NCBI RefSeq assembly: GCF_000308495.1
Contig: NZ_BAFU01000021.1
Coordinates: 1-55,651, forward strand
DNA length: 55,651 nucleotides
Direction: 5' to 3'
From: Nocardia brevicatena NBRC 12119
GTDB lineage: Bacteria > Actinomycetota > Actinomycetes > Mycobacteriales > Mycobacteriaceae
Shown here: positions 1-7,392 of the stretch, in pieces
How positions within the stretch are numbered: the stretch's first letter is position 1
How the letters are laid out: each line of letters begins with the position of its first letter
Notes under the pieces: generated by a model
Seen by the model: the letters and a program-made list of their open reading frames with translations, nothing else
Database searches by the model: none
Told to the model about the DNA's origin: nothing
Position numbers and translations under genes: made by a program

Positions 1-150
1 GTGAATCGACCGGCCGTTCGCCGGCTTCGTATTTGGCGATGGCGCCGCGGCTCACTCCGACCCGATCGGCGAGCACCTGTTGAGAGATGCCCCGGCGGGC
101 GCGGATGGCGCGGACCTGACGGCCGACGTAACGGTCTTCGTCTGGCTGGT
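1..150 (-). pseudogene. XRE-family helix-turn-helix regulator, fragment cut by the window edge
   Basis: Reading the minus strand gives a typical Cro/C1 helix-turn-helix: RYVGRQVRAIRARRGISQQ, then VLADRVGVSRGAIAKYEAG. The gene continues off the left edge. Going back upstream (to about position 240) the frame stays open, but I find no ATG, GTG or TTG in phase, so the 5' end appears lost or fused. The plus strand just to the right reads into an unrelated recombinase-like fragment, which suggests a recombination scar. Without the missing left part I cannot say what it regulated. XRE domains of this type usually bind operators of phage or plasmid genes. Confidence 0.55.
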
Positions 151-162
151 ATTCGCTCCCTG

Positions 163-414
163 GTGCAGCGGTTCGGGTACGAATTGTGCAAGACGATCGT
201 GTTCGGGGAGTTCGCCGAGGATCCCGTAGGCGAACTGGTGTCGGCGGTGCAGCGGGCCGGAGCGGACGCCGTGTTTGTGCCCAGCCTCGAACACCTCGAT
301 GGCATCGTGCCCTGGACCCTGGTGTCGGTCGCTGATGTGATCACCGTGAGCCCGCAGAACACCTACGCCCGATGGTCGACCGGGCAGCTACCCGCCGAGA
401 TTGACGGGGCGTGA
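163..414 (+). CDS. Recombinase-like (resolvase N-terminal-like) small protein or 5'-truncated fragment
   Basis: From a GTG at 163 an 83-residue product reads with a regular alternation of helix and strand: an amphipathic stretch ELVSAVQRAGADAVFVPSL, then HLDG and a strand with VADVITVSP. This resembles the middle and end of the catalytic domain of serine-recombinase-like proteins found in Nocardia, in which a variable or conditional regulator domain is often absent. The expected N-terminal strand with the catalytic serine is missing, so it is probably a truncated copy. No good ribosome binding site precedes the GTG. It lies head to tail with the broken XRE gene. Family assignment is by resemblance only. 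Confidence 0.4.
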   Translation: MQRFGYELCKTIVFGEFAEDPVGELVSAVQRAGADAVFVPSLEHLDGIVPWTLVSVADVITVSPQNTYARWSTGQLPAEIDGA

Positions 415-530
415 GGCTCGCTACCGACACGAATATGTCAGTAGTGGAGTCCACCCAGGAGCGCACGGGCGTGATGCGTGGACATCCTGTCCATGACTCC
501 CGAGGAGAGTTACGCGAAGCAACTCCCCTC

Positions 531-668
531 GGGTACTCGCTCAGTGCGTACCCCCTGATAACCCAGCTTGTCGGCGTCGACAGCCTAGGGTCCGTGCCAG
601 TCCGGAGTCCTGAATACCGTCCACCAGGCGGAGGGAAACGGCGGGGGTACTCGCTCGTGAGTACTCCC
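531..668. repeat. Two copies of a GGGTACTCGCTC inverted-repeat motif
   Basis: GGGTACTCGCTC occurs at 531-542 and again at 645-656. Each copy is the left arm of a hairpin: GGGTAC pairs with GTACCC at 548-553, and GGGTACTC pairs (one mismatch) with GAGTACTCCC at 659-668. Two diverged copies of the same dyad 114 bp apart look like paired operators or recombinase sites. Which protein would bind them is not visible. Confidence 0.45.
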
Positions 669-920
669 GGCCGATCATCTTGCCAACCTCGGCAAAATGG
701 CCGGTCACGTCGCTATCGGAGTTTATTCGGCGGTCGCCGGAATCGGTGGGCCGATCGGTGCCGAGTCCATACTTTCCCCTTATAAACGCACCCGGATTCG
801 TGCGGATAAGAGTGGACGCACACGGACGGTCATTCTGATGTAATGCGTTGCAGTACAAAATAATAGAGGACATTGGTGGACATGTACGGACGTACCAATA
901 TAGAGGAAAATACACCCGCC

Positions 921-950
921 CAGTGTGGGTTCGAGTCCACTGGGGGCACT
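921..950 (+). other. tRNA 3'-end-like sequence, possible attachment-site scar
   Basis: The stretch contains GGGTTCGAGTCC followed by ACTGGGGGCACT, which matches the T-loop and acceptor 3' strand layout of a tRNA. The T-stem does not pair properly (an extra base and a missing base), and no anticodon or D arm is present upstream, so it is not a functional tRNA. Integrative elements commonly duplicate tRNA 3' ends, so this may be a decayed attachment site. Confidence 0.35.
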
Positions 951-1096
951 GCTATGCAGCAGGTAGATCGCTACTTCCGGTGCCGGAGTCGGTGTCGGAC
1001 GCCCGGTCGGCCCTGGGTTGCCGGACCGCCGGATGCCCGGTGAGGCACACTTGGCCTTCTATACCCAGCCAACCGAATTGACCGACAGGTGCGATC

Positions 1097-1726
1097 GTGA
1101 CAGAGGTATCGAACGTCAACGGAACCCTCGAGTCTCCCGAATCCGCTGCGCGAGCCCTGTGGGCCACCCGACTCGCACCGGTACCGTCTTCTCGCTCGGC
1201 CGTCCTCGGCGGACCGACTGCCGAGTTCCTCGCAAGTACGGGACTACCGACCGCCTTCCCGTTCGCCGGGGACAACTACCGGGTGTGCACCGACGACGAG
1301 CTCTTGGCTCCGATATCGGCCGCCGGCCATGACTACCTCGCGCTCATGCACCACGAGGCCGGCTGGATATTCGCGATCGACACGTCGAGCCATGAGATCT
1401 GGGCAGTGCCCACAATCCCATCGCTGCAGAACAGCCCTCTGTTCGTCAATACCGATATCACCCGGTTCGTCGCATATGCCGGCTACCTGAACCAACTGGT
1501 CCCCCAATGCCAGGAGGCCCATCGACAGATCCCTGAAGAAGGCGAATACAGCCACATGAACCGTCTGATCGGGCTCAAGGACCTCATTGTTCTACTCGAG
1601 GACGCCCAGCGCGTACTCACGGGGTGGGACGACCGGGCACTGGACGGAGGATGGTGGCTGCCGGAGTTCGAGCAATGGACTGTCGGCACGCCCGGACACG
1701 GCGGCCTGACCATTCGGCTCGGGTAG
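1097..1726 (+). CDS. SUKH-4-type immunity protein
   Basis: A 209-residue soluble protein starting at GTG 1097. The first third carries LPTAFPFAGDNYRVCTDDEL, followed by strands DYLALMHHEAGWIFAIDTSS and EIWAVPTIP, a serine/threonine-rich turn (LFVNTDITRFVAYAGY), and a helical C-terminal half. This order matches the SUKH-4 superfamily, whose members neutralise polymorphic or contact-dependent toxins of the same cell line. It lies 1.6 kb upstream of a protein-glutaminase-like deamidase, a known toxin class, with a TPR membrane protein between. The cognate toxin cannot be proved from sequence. Immunity function is family knowledge; pairing with the deamidase is inference. Confidence 0.65.
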   Translation: MTEVSNVNGTLESPESAARALWATRLAPVPSSRSAVLGGPTAEFLASTGLPTAFPFAGDNYRVCTDDELLAPISAAGHDYLALMHHEAGWIFAIDTSSHEIWAVPTIPSLQNSPLFVNTDITRFVAYAGYLNQLVPQCQEAHRQIPEEGEYSHMNRLIGLKDLIVLLEDAQRVLTGWDDRALDGGWWLPEFEQWTVGTPGHGGLTIRLG

Positions 1727-1843
1727 CTTTTCGCGCTCTCGGCCGTATCGCAATGGTCGCGACAGGAATGATCCTCGGATGACGGCTCGGGGCCGCGATG
1801 GAAGACTTGGCGGTCACGACGAGGCCGGAGCAATGAGGGGGAT

Positions 1844-3128
1844 ATGGATTCGGTGGAATTGGCCCTGGCGCGTTCCGTGGTGGAAACCGACCTGGGGCAG
1901 GCCGAGGTCGCGCGGCGGCACTGAACGAGGCTCTGGTCGCGAGGCCGGGGGGGATGTGCGACTGCTGACTCGCCTGGCCGATATCTGCCTGCACATCGGC
2001 GATATCGACGCGGCGCAGCAGGCGGCGGAAGAGGCACTGCGGACGGAGCCGCGGTCGGCGGAGGCGCGGATGGTGACCGCGCTCGTGGCGAGTGTCCAGG
2101 AACGGCACGAACTCGCGATCCACTATGCCGAGTCGGCTGTGGAGCGAGCGCCGAAAGACGCGGCGGCCCATCTGTTACTCGCGGTGGTGATCGGTCGTTA
2201 TCCGAAAAGCAGCCGAGCGATGCGGGCACGGGCGCGGCGCTCCGGGGAACTGGCCGAGCGGTACGCGGAGGGGAATTCGTTCCTCCGTGGGTTCGGTCCA
2301 GCGGACACCATCTACTCGCGGATTCGTGCCGAGCGGTGCGAGCCGGGCGCGTCGACGCTGCGGGCGTTGCGGGCGCTCGTGGACAGCGTCGATACGCGCC
2401 CCGCCCATCGGTTGCTCGCCGAATACGCCTGGCGGGTGTTGCTGCGGCTCGTGGGCTGCTTCTGGTTCTGGGCGGCGCTGGTCGTATCGACCTCCTTTGT
2501 CGCGGGTCCGGCCGTTCTGCGCGCGGTGGGTTCGATCGTGTTCGGCGTGCTCGTGGTCGTGGGCGTCGGTTTCCTGCGTGGTGCCCGGACGCGACTACCG
2601 GACGGCTACCTCGGACACCAGATGTGTTGTCGTGAGGCGTTACTCGGTTTCGCGGCCTTGGCGAGTGCGGTGCTCTGTGGATTCGCGGGGCAGGCGCTCA
2701 TCACGATTGATCACGGCGACACGGCGACCACTATCGGTTATGTGGTGATCCTTGCCGCGGTAACCGCTGCCGGGTTCGCTCATCTGCTGTTCTTCGCGGC
2801 CTGGCTGCGCCGGGACGACGATACCGAGGATCGCACCGCCCACTGGCAATACGCCCTTTCCGGCGTGGTCTTGGTGTCGTTGGCCGCCGTGACGGTCGGC
2901 GGACTGCTCGTACTCGGCTACGATTCGGCGCTACGGCCCGATGCGGTGTGGGCATTCGGCGTACTGGTCGGGATCGTGTTCGTGACTCTGTGCGTCGAAG
3001 CGATATCGGCGTTCGCCGCGGATACCGACCGGGTTGGTCGGGCCGTCGCGGTGCCGGTCCTCCTGTTGCCGGTGGCGGGGTGTGTGGAGATGATCTGTTG
3101 GGCGATCGACCGTTTCGTCTTCGTATGA
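1844..3128 (+). CDS. TPR-repeat multi-pass membrane protein with frameshifted N-terminus
   Basis: The downstream two thirds read cleanly: TPR-like helices (LADICLHIGDIDAAQQAAEE; AVERAPKDAAAHLLLAVVIG), then about seven hydrophobic segments from LVGCFWFWAALVVSTSF to the C-terminus. The best start is ATG 1844, preceded by GAGGGG; it opens MDSVELALARSVVETDLGQA. That frame stops at about 1920, continues one frame over as ALNEALVARPG, and rejoins the long frame after a run of seven G at 1947-1953. Two missing G residues therefore separate the N-terminal TPR from the rest. This is either a pseudogene, a phase-variable G tract, or sequencing error. Function is unknown. TPR domains fused to membrane domains often act as protein-interaction scaffolds, and it sits between an immunity gene and a deamidase gene. 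Confidence 0.6.
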
Positions 3129-3327
3129 GCTGGGCACGGCGAGCACCTGATCACAGGGGGCAGATGCGGCCACCTCTCTATTCGAACAGGTCCGGCGCTT
3201 CACCGAACTGTTCTCAGCGGTGGGCAGCGCCTGAACGAAGGCGTACCACTACTACATTGTTACCGCAGCATCCGGTCAAGGACTCTACAGGCAGACCGAA
3301 AAGTAGGTACAGGAGAACAGCATCGGG

Positions 3328-4476
3328 TTGTACGAGCCGGTCGTGGCTGCCCTTAAAAACATCACCATGCGGTTGGCGAATGGTTTCCATAATGCCATGC
3401 TGGCCGGCAAAAAAACCGTCCACTCGCTGACCGATCCATTACATGGTACGGACCATCACTGGGATACCGCTGAGGCAGAGGGGCGGGCGGCCATAGAAAA
3501 TGCCGGACTGAGGGAGCCGGATTCCGGTGTGAACGTGGGGGATCGGTGGGGGGGACGGTCGAGCTACAGTATGCCCGAGGCCGAGCGGCTGACCGCGATG
3601 GCCGCGCGACTACCCCTGCCGTTTCGCATCAACACCTCCTGTACTATGCGGGCGGAAGCGATTCTTTCGACTTTGCGTCGGGCGGGTGTTCCTCCGGAGG
3701 CGCTGGGAATTGCCCGTTCGTTCGTCCCCGATCTATCGGTCGACGGGTTGGAACGCGCGTACGCCACCGGGATGGCGATGCACAAGGACCGCAACCCCAC
3801 CCTGTCCTTCTCCGAGCGGGTCCGGGCCGACGGAGGTTCCGGCGACACAGTGGAGTTCGAAGGAGCGCGTTTTACCCTGATCCCGGACGGTGACCTGGGG
3901 ATCGTTACCATCAGTTCGTCCGCTGGGGGGCGCGCGCTGACGGTATACTCACCCAGTGAGTACAGCCCCTTCTGCAACCACGTAGCACCGACCATTCGGG
4001 TCGAGAACGCCGACGGCTCTGTGGAAACCATGGCGATCGACCCCACCTATGAGAGTGGGCGCCCTCTGAGCCTGCGTGAATGGGCGGACCGCCAAAATTA
4101 CGGCCGTGCCGTCGTTCTCACCGGCGGGTTGTCCGACGTACCGGGCACCCCGTTTCATGTGCACACCGAACTCATGCATCCCGAAGATCGGGCCCGCTTC
4201 GACAGCATCGCGGCCGAGCACCAGGGTTCCTACCCCGAGGTCATGAACGACTTCTTCGGACTCCAGCGCGAAGACCCACACCGGGCCGCGCTCAGTCGCG
4301 ACAACCCCTACGACCCGTACGAGTATTCACGCCAGCTCAGATCGACGGTTCTCGAAGGGAACCAGTTGCCGGGGCGTATCGACACCAGCGGAGACCGGGC
4401 GGCCGAAGTGGCCGAGTTTCTGGCTCCCGTCGCCGCGTACGAGAGATGGCTCGACCGGACCGGCGGGATTCCCTGA
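3328..4476 (+). CDS. Protein-glutaminase (deamidase) domain protein, probable toxin/effector
   Basis: From TTG 3328 (AGGAG lies 12 bases upstream; ATG 3367 is an alternative) a 382-residue protein reads. Its first 80 residues look like a linker. The next part fits the protein-glutaminase fold of papain-like deamidases: Cys105 in RINTSCTMRAEAILSTLRRA, His218 in FCNHVAPTIRV, and Asp238 in MAIDPTYESGRPLSLREWAD. This is the Cys-His-Asp triad with the usual strand-turn-strand around His and a proline-leucine-x-x-x-W end. Such domains deamidate glutamine side chains on target proteins and occur as warheads of polymorphic toxins. No signal peptide or secretion tag is evident. The SUKH-4-type gene upstream fits an immunity partner. 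Fold assignment is from motif order only. Confidence 0.6.
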   Translation: MYEPVVAALKNITMRLANGFHNAMLAGKKTVHSLTDPLHGTDHHWDTAEAEGRAAIENAGLREPDSGVNVGDRWGGRSSYSMPEAERLTAMAARLPLPFRINTSCTMRAEAILSTLRRAGVPPEALGIARSFVPDLSVDGLERAYATGMAMHKDRNPTLSFSERVRADGGSGDTVEFEGARFTLIPDGDLGIVTISSSAGGRALTVYSPSEYSPFCNHVAPTIRVENADGSVETMAIDPTYESGRPLSLREWADRQNYGRAVVLTGGLSDVPGTPFHVHTELMHPEDRARFDSIAAEHQGSYPEVMNDFFGLQREDPHRAALSRDNPYDPYEYSRQLRSTVLEGNQLPGRIDTSGDRAAEVAEFLAPVAAYERWLDRTGGIP

Positions 4477-4477
4477 C

Positions 4478-4504
4478 GCCGCAACCGTGAAATGGGGTTA
4501 CGGC
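4478..4504 (+). terminator. Hairpin after the deamidase gene
   Basis: GCCGcAACC pairs with GGTTaCGGC around a 9-base loop, starting one base after the stop codon. There is no U tract, as usual in high-GC actinobacteria. It lies between convergent genes and could serve both. Confidence 0.4.
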
Positions 4505-4550
4505 GATGTTGCCTGCGGTCGGTGCCTTCGGAACCGGCTACCACCCGGCG

Positions 4551-4913
4551 TCACCTCGGTACGGGCGAATTCACCGCTCGGCCGTGAGGATCGTTCTCCA
4601 CGGGTGGTGGCGGCGGTACGTCTACGCCGAGATCCAGCAGGCACGAGCGAACTTCGGTGTCCCAGCTGGTGTGGCAGGTCGCGGCGAGGCGGCAGCGTTG
4701 TTCGGCCGCGACAATCGTGCGGCGGTGCGCTTCCAGTTCGGCGGTCATCGCGGCGAGCTGCCGGGAAAGGGGTTCGACCATTTGGGCGGCTGCTTGGGTG
4801 AGGACCTGGACGGCGTCGGCGCGGCGTTTGCGCCGGCCGAGGATGCCGGCGGTGAACACCCCCCCGACGCCGGTGAGCAGACCGCCGAGGACAGATGCCA
4901 CATCGGCGAGCAT
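4551..4913 (-). CDS. Small membrane-anchored coiled-coil protein of a lysis cassette (holin- or spanin-like candidate)
   Basis: 120 residues from ATG 4913 with a clear GGAGG five bases upstream. Residues 5-26 are a glycine-rich hydrophobic segment (VASVLGGLLTGVGGVFTAGI) followed by a basic stop (GRRKRRA). A predicted amphipathic coiled coil then runs to about residue 70 with Cys residues at the end, and the C-terminus is proline-rich (VDVPPPPPVEN). The gene starts 43 bases after the amidase stop and is surely co-transcribed with it. A one-span membrane protein directly behind an endolysin is the usual place for a holin or an accessory lysis protein in actinophages. The family itself is not recognised. 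Confidence 0.6.
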   Translation of the reverse strand: MLADVASVLGGLLTGVGGVFTAGILGRRKRRADAVQVLTQAAAQMVEPLSRQLAAMTAELEAHRRTIVAAEQRCRLAATCHTSWDTEVRSCLLDLGVDVPPPPPVENDPHGRAVNSPVPR

Positions 4914-4956
4914 GCCGTCCTCCGATCCGCGCGGCAGGGGTACCGCGCATTTCTCC

Positions 4957-5757
4957 TCAGGCGCGTTGGCCGGTGGTCGGGTCCCGGAAACCGGGGATTT
5001 TCAGGGCCGCGCCGATGACGCCGAGCGCTTCGGCGGTGGTGCGGCCGCCCAGGAAGTCCCAGCCGGGGAAGTCGGCGCCGCGGGCGGTGCCCGCGCCGGC
5101 GAGTTGGTCGAGTGTCAGTCCGACGTGTTTGTCGAGATAGTGCAGCAGGGTCCCGACGGTGACCTGGTCGCCGTAGTAGTTGGTGAGCTTCTCTTCCAGG
5201 AACGCCATGTCGTCACCTCTGTCGATCAGTGCCTGTACGTCCCGGCGGAAGGCGTTCATGTCTATGCCCGCCGGGTCGATCTTTCCTTCGCTGGAGTATT
5301 CGCGGTGCGCCACACAGTCGCCCGAGCCGCGGCCGATGCGGCGCAGGATAGCCGCGCAGCCGCGCTTGTAGGCGTCGAGCTGGGTGGGGGTCCAGTCCCA
5401 GGGGGGAGTGCCGCGGGAGACGGCTTCGATACCGATGGTGTGGTAGTTGGCGTTGTCGGTGGGCCAGCCGGGCCAACTGCCGCGGCCGGCGTGCCAGCAG
5501 ACGCCGACGGCGATCACCCGGTAGGTGCCGTCCTTTTCGAGGACCAGCTGGGCGAGCGGTCCGGGAAGGTCCGGGCGTCCGTCCTGGACGAGGCGCCAGT
5601 CGTTCGGACCACCGCCGCCCGTGTGATGGCACAGCACGCCCCGGATATCGAGGAAGTCGCCGTGGCCGCGCTCTCGCCAGCCGTCGTGTTCGAGTACGGA
5701 CAGGCCGGCGTCGCGAAGCACGTCGGCCAGCCATACGGGGTCTCCACTCCAGCTCAT
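4957..5757 (-). CDS. Phage-type N-acetylmuramoyl-L-alanine amidase (endolysin)
   Basis: ATG 5757 has AGGAG six bases upstream, giving 266 residues. The PGRP/Amidase_2 fold is visible: GVLCHHTGGGG with zinc ligand His44, TDNANYHTIGIEAVSRG with Glu111, and CVAHREYSSEGKIDPAGID with His151 and Asp161. The enzyme should cut the amide bond between muramic acid and L-alanine of peptidoglycan. The C-terminal 80 residues are a helical region with no recognised cell-wall-binding repeat. There is no signal peptide, as expected of an endolysin released through a holin. It heads a two-gene minus-strand unit and is divergent from an XRE regulator. No structural phage genes are near, so this is a prophage remnant or a domesticated lysis module. 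Confidence 0.8.
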   Translation of the reverse strand: MSWSGDPVWLADVLRDAGLSVLEHDGWRERGHGDFLDIRGVLCHHTGGGGPNDWRLVQDGRPDLPGPLAQLVLEKDGTYRVIAVGVCWHAGRGSWPGWPTDNANYHTIGIEAVSRGTPPWDWTPTQLDAYKRGCAAILRRIGRGSGDCVAHREYSSEGKIDPAGIDMNAFRRDVQALIDRGDDMAFLEEKLTNYYGDQVTVGTLLHYLDKHVGLTLDQLAGAGTARGADFPGWDFLGGRTTAEALGVIGAALKIPGFRDPTTGQRA

Positions 5758-5891
5758 CGGTCGCTCCTGGTTCCCGTACCGCTGCTGTCGGGGTGGCAGC
5801 GCAGCACCGTGCCCGGTGTGCCCGGTTGGCAGAGTTGTGGCGGTGCTTCCGGGACGTGAGCTGCGGCGGTGCGCTGCCACAACTTCAAGGT

Positions 5892-5949
5892 AGACCTATT
5901 TTGGTCTCTTTTCAACCTTTATTGGTCTATATTTATCCAGTTTCGGTCT
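5892..5949 (+). promoter_or_regulatory. AT-rich intergenic operator with GGTCT repeats spaced 21 bp
   Basis: GGTCT occurs at 5903-5907, 5924-5928 and 5945-5949, exactly 21 bases apart (two helical turns), each preceded by TT or TC. An AGACC at 5892-5896 forms an inverted pair with the first copy. The stretch is markedly AT-rich compared with its surroundings. It lies between the divergent amidase and XRE genes and is a natural binding array for the adjacent XRE protein; that link is inferred. Confidence 0.55.
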
Positions 5950-6022
5950 GTTCATCGACTGCTGCTCGAACGCGGGGCCGAAGTGATCGGACACTTGATT
6001 CAAACCGGGCTCGGTCCCCAGA

Positions 6023-6307
6023 ATGGTCGACATGGATGCGACGCCCGCTGAGTCGGAAGAAGCGACGACCGAGGAGGCGAGGTTGGACGCGGCCCTGGGT
6101 GCGGAGGTGCGTGCCATGCGGGCGCGCCGGGGTTGGAGCCAGGAGGTGCTGGCCGAGAAGACCGGCTACAACAAGAAGACCATCACCCGGCTCGAGCGTG
6201 GAGAACGGGCCATGACAATGGCGCAGATGTACAAGATCTGCAAGGCATTCGGCATTCGGCCGAGCGAGTTAGTCGGCGCCGCGGAGAAAGAAGTCGGCAT
6301 CCAGTAA
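6023..6307 (+). CDS. XRE-family transcriptional regulator
   Basis: 94 residues from ATG 6023 (ATG 6032 is equally possible). An acidic N-terminus of about 30 residues leads into a complete HTH_3 domain: AEVRAMRARRGWSQEVLAEK, TGYNKKTITRLERGERAM, MAQMYKICKAFGIRPSELV. There is no further domain, so it is a minimal Cro/C1-type repressor or activator. It is transcribed away from the lysis pair across a spacer with helically phased GGTCT repeats. The arrangement suggests that it controls itself and the amidase unit. Confidence 0.8.
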   Translation: MVDMDATPAESEEATTEEARLDAALGAEVRAMRARRGWSQEVLAEKTGYNKKTITRLERGERAMTMAQMYKICKAFGIRPSELVGAAEKEVGIQ

Positions 6308-6433
6308 CGGCGACGGGTCCAGGCCGCGCCGGCGTGCCTCGAGGACGAACGAGGACACGGTCGTCGTGGTGCGGTCCTCGGCCAGATAATCCGCCATCTC
6401 GACGGCGGGACGGTCCGGAGCTTCGTTGCCCAT
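6269..6433 (-). CDS. Small hypothetical protein, 3' end antisense to the XRE gene
   Basis: A 54-residue frame from ATG 6433 (weak GGAAA upstream), opening MGNEAPDRPAVEMADYLAED and ending LDPSPLLDADFFLRGAD. Composition and charge pattern look coded. The last 39 bases overlap the XRE gene tail to tail. Length and layout are like a short antitoxin or regulator, but I recognise no family. The longer upstream frame looks non-coding. Confidence 0.4.
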   Translation of the reverse strand: MGNEAPDRPAVEMADYLAEDRTTTTVSSFVLEARRRGLDPSPLLDADFFLRGAD

Positions 6434-6857
6434 GAGCGTTTCCAGTTCTACCGATCCACGCTCGCGAGGTGTATCCCGTATCCCCCGCGAAGCCCGACTG
6501 TTCCTACTCGACACCCTCGTTCGAGGGTCGGCGCGGTAAAGCCGGTCGAATTCGCCGCCCGGGCTACCCGAACCGTCTTCTGGAAGACGCCGGACCGATA
6601 CCGTCCGGTCGTCCGTCGCACCCGAACACGCTGCGAGGATCTTCCCCTTCTGGAACAAGCTCGATACCCATGTCGACACCTTCCAGCTACCCGACCCCTG
6701 CTCCCGAACCCATCACCGGAGCCTGATGCCGAGTGTAGTTATCCTGGGGCTTTCCGCCTAGGTCCGGGAAGGAATGGGGGTCAATGGCTTCCGTGGCCGA
6801 AGATCGTGGTCCGGGTAAACGGCAGGGGCCCAGGAGTTCCCGTTGCCCTCGGACGCC
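6434..6857. other. Gap without a convincing gene
   Basis: About 420 bases. Frames on both strands are short or of unnatural composition. A small dyad CCGGAC/GTCCGG lies near 6590-6610. I see no RNA gene, promoter array or repeat shared with the rest of the window. Confidence 0.4.
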
Positions 6858-7193
6858 TCAACGGGCCAGGGTGAGCCCCGCCCGCTCGACCCGCCGCTGT
6901 CCCCATTCGTAGAGAGCGGTGAGTACCGGGGCGAGACTGCGCCCTTCGGCGGTGAGGTCGTATTCCACCTGGGGCGGAACCGTATCGGAGGCGGTACGCC
7001 GCACCAGGCCGTCGGCTTCGAGTTCGCGCAGCTGTTGGACGAGCATCTTCTCACTGGTCATGGGCATGAGCCTGCGGAGTTCGCCATAGCGGTGCACGCC
7101 CTCCTTGAGATGGGCCAGGATCACCGGCTTCCATTTGCCGCCGATGAGGTCGACGGCCACCTCCACCGGGCAGTGGTAGCGCTTACTAGGCAT
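6858..7193 (-). CDS. HxlR-family winged-helix transcriptional regulator
   Basis: 111 residues. All hallmarks are present: the CPVEVAVDLIGGKWKPVILA opening, HLKEGVHRYGELRRLMP, the recognition region MTSEKMLVQQLRELEADGLV, and the wing TVPPQVEYDLTAEGRSLAPV. HxlR proteins often sense redox or electrophile stress and control a divergent gene. The divergent neighbour is an isochorismatase-like gene preceded by a short remnant resembling a quinone oxidoreductase N-terminus, a frequent HxlR target. Confidence 0.9.
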   Translation of the reverse strand: MPSKRYHCPVEVAVDLIGGKWKPVILAHLKEGVHRYGELRRLMPMTSEKMLVQQLRELEADGLVRRTASDTVPPQVEYDLTAEGRSLAPVLTALYEWGQRRVERAGLTLAR

Positions 7194-7298
7194 CTGGCCT
7201 CCCGGTACTCACCAAAAAGTGCGTTCTTGTCCGAGAGTAGCCCGCGGACTTGTATGGGTTCGTCCCACCGAACCCACCAGAGAGGGAAACCCGATCCG

Positions 7299-7382
7299 AT
7301 GAGAGCCAGTGTTTTCGACCGTTCCGGAGCTCATCCGGTGATCCCCGGCCGGCGCCGCGACGCCGTCGCGGCGAGTGAGTGA
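7299..7382 (+). pseudogene. Very short frame resembling a quinone oxidoreductase N-terminus
   Basis: ATG 7299 opens MRASVFDRSGAHPVIPG and stops after 27 codons, overlapping the first possible start of the next gene. The opening resembles the MRAxVFDRFG start of zinc-free quinone oxidoreductases, which commonly lie divergent from HxlR genes. It may be the stub left by a deletion. It could also be a leader peptide or chance. Confidence 0.25.
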
Positions 7383-7392
7383 GGACGGCACC

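Larger units (their letters stand above)
415..1096. other. Gene-poor gap with repeats and a tRNA-like stretch
   Basis: About 680 bases without a convincing gene. Visible structures are: an inverted repeat TGGACAtccTGTCCA at 479-493, two related hairpins at 531-553 and 645-668, an AT-richer stretch around 840-910, and a tRNA-3'-end-like sequence at 921-950. The short open frames here have no ribosome binding site and no recognisable composition. The mix is what one expects of an old integration site upstream of the immunity gene. Confidence 0.5.

Noticed and set aside
921-950. Functional tRNA gene
   Set aside because: Only a T-loop/acceptor-like end is present; the T stem does not pair and no anticodon arm exists.
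4657-5859. 400-codon plus-strand frame antisense to the amidase
   Set aside because: High-GC antisense shadow; the amidase on the minus strand has clear zinc motifs and a ribosome site.
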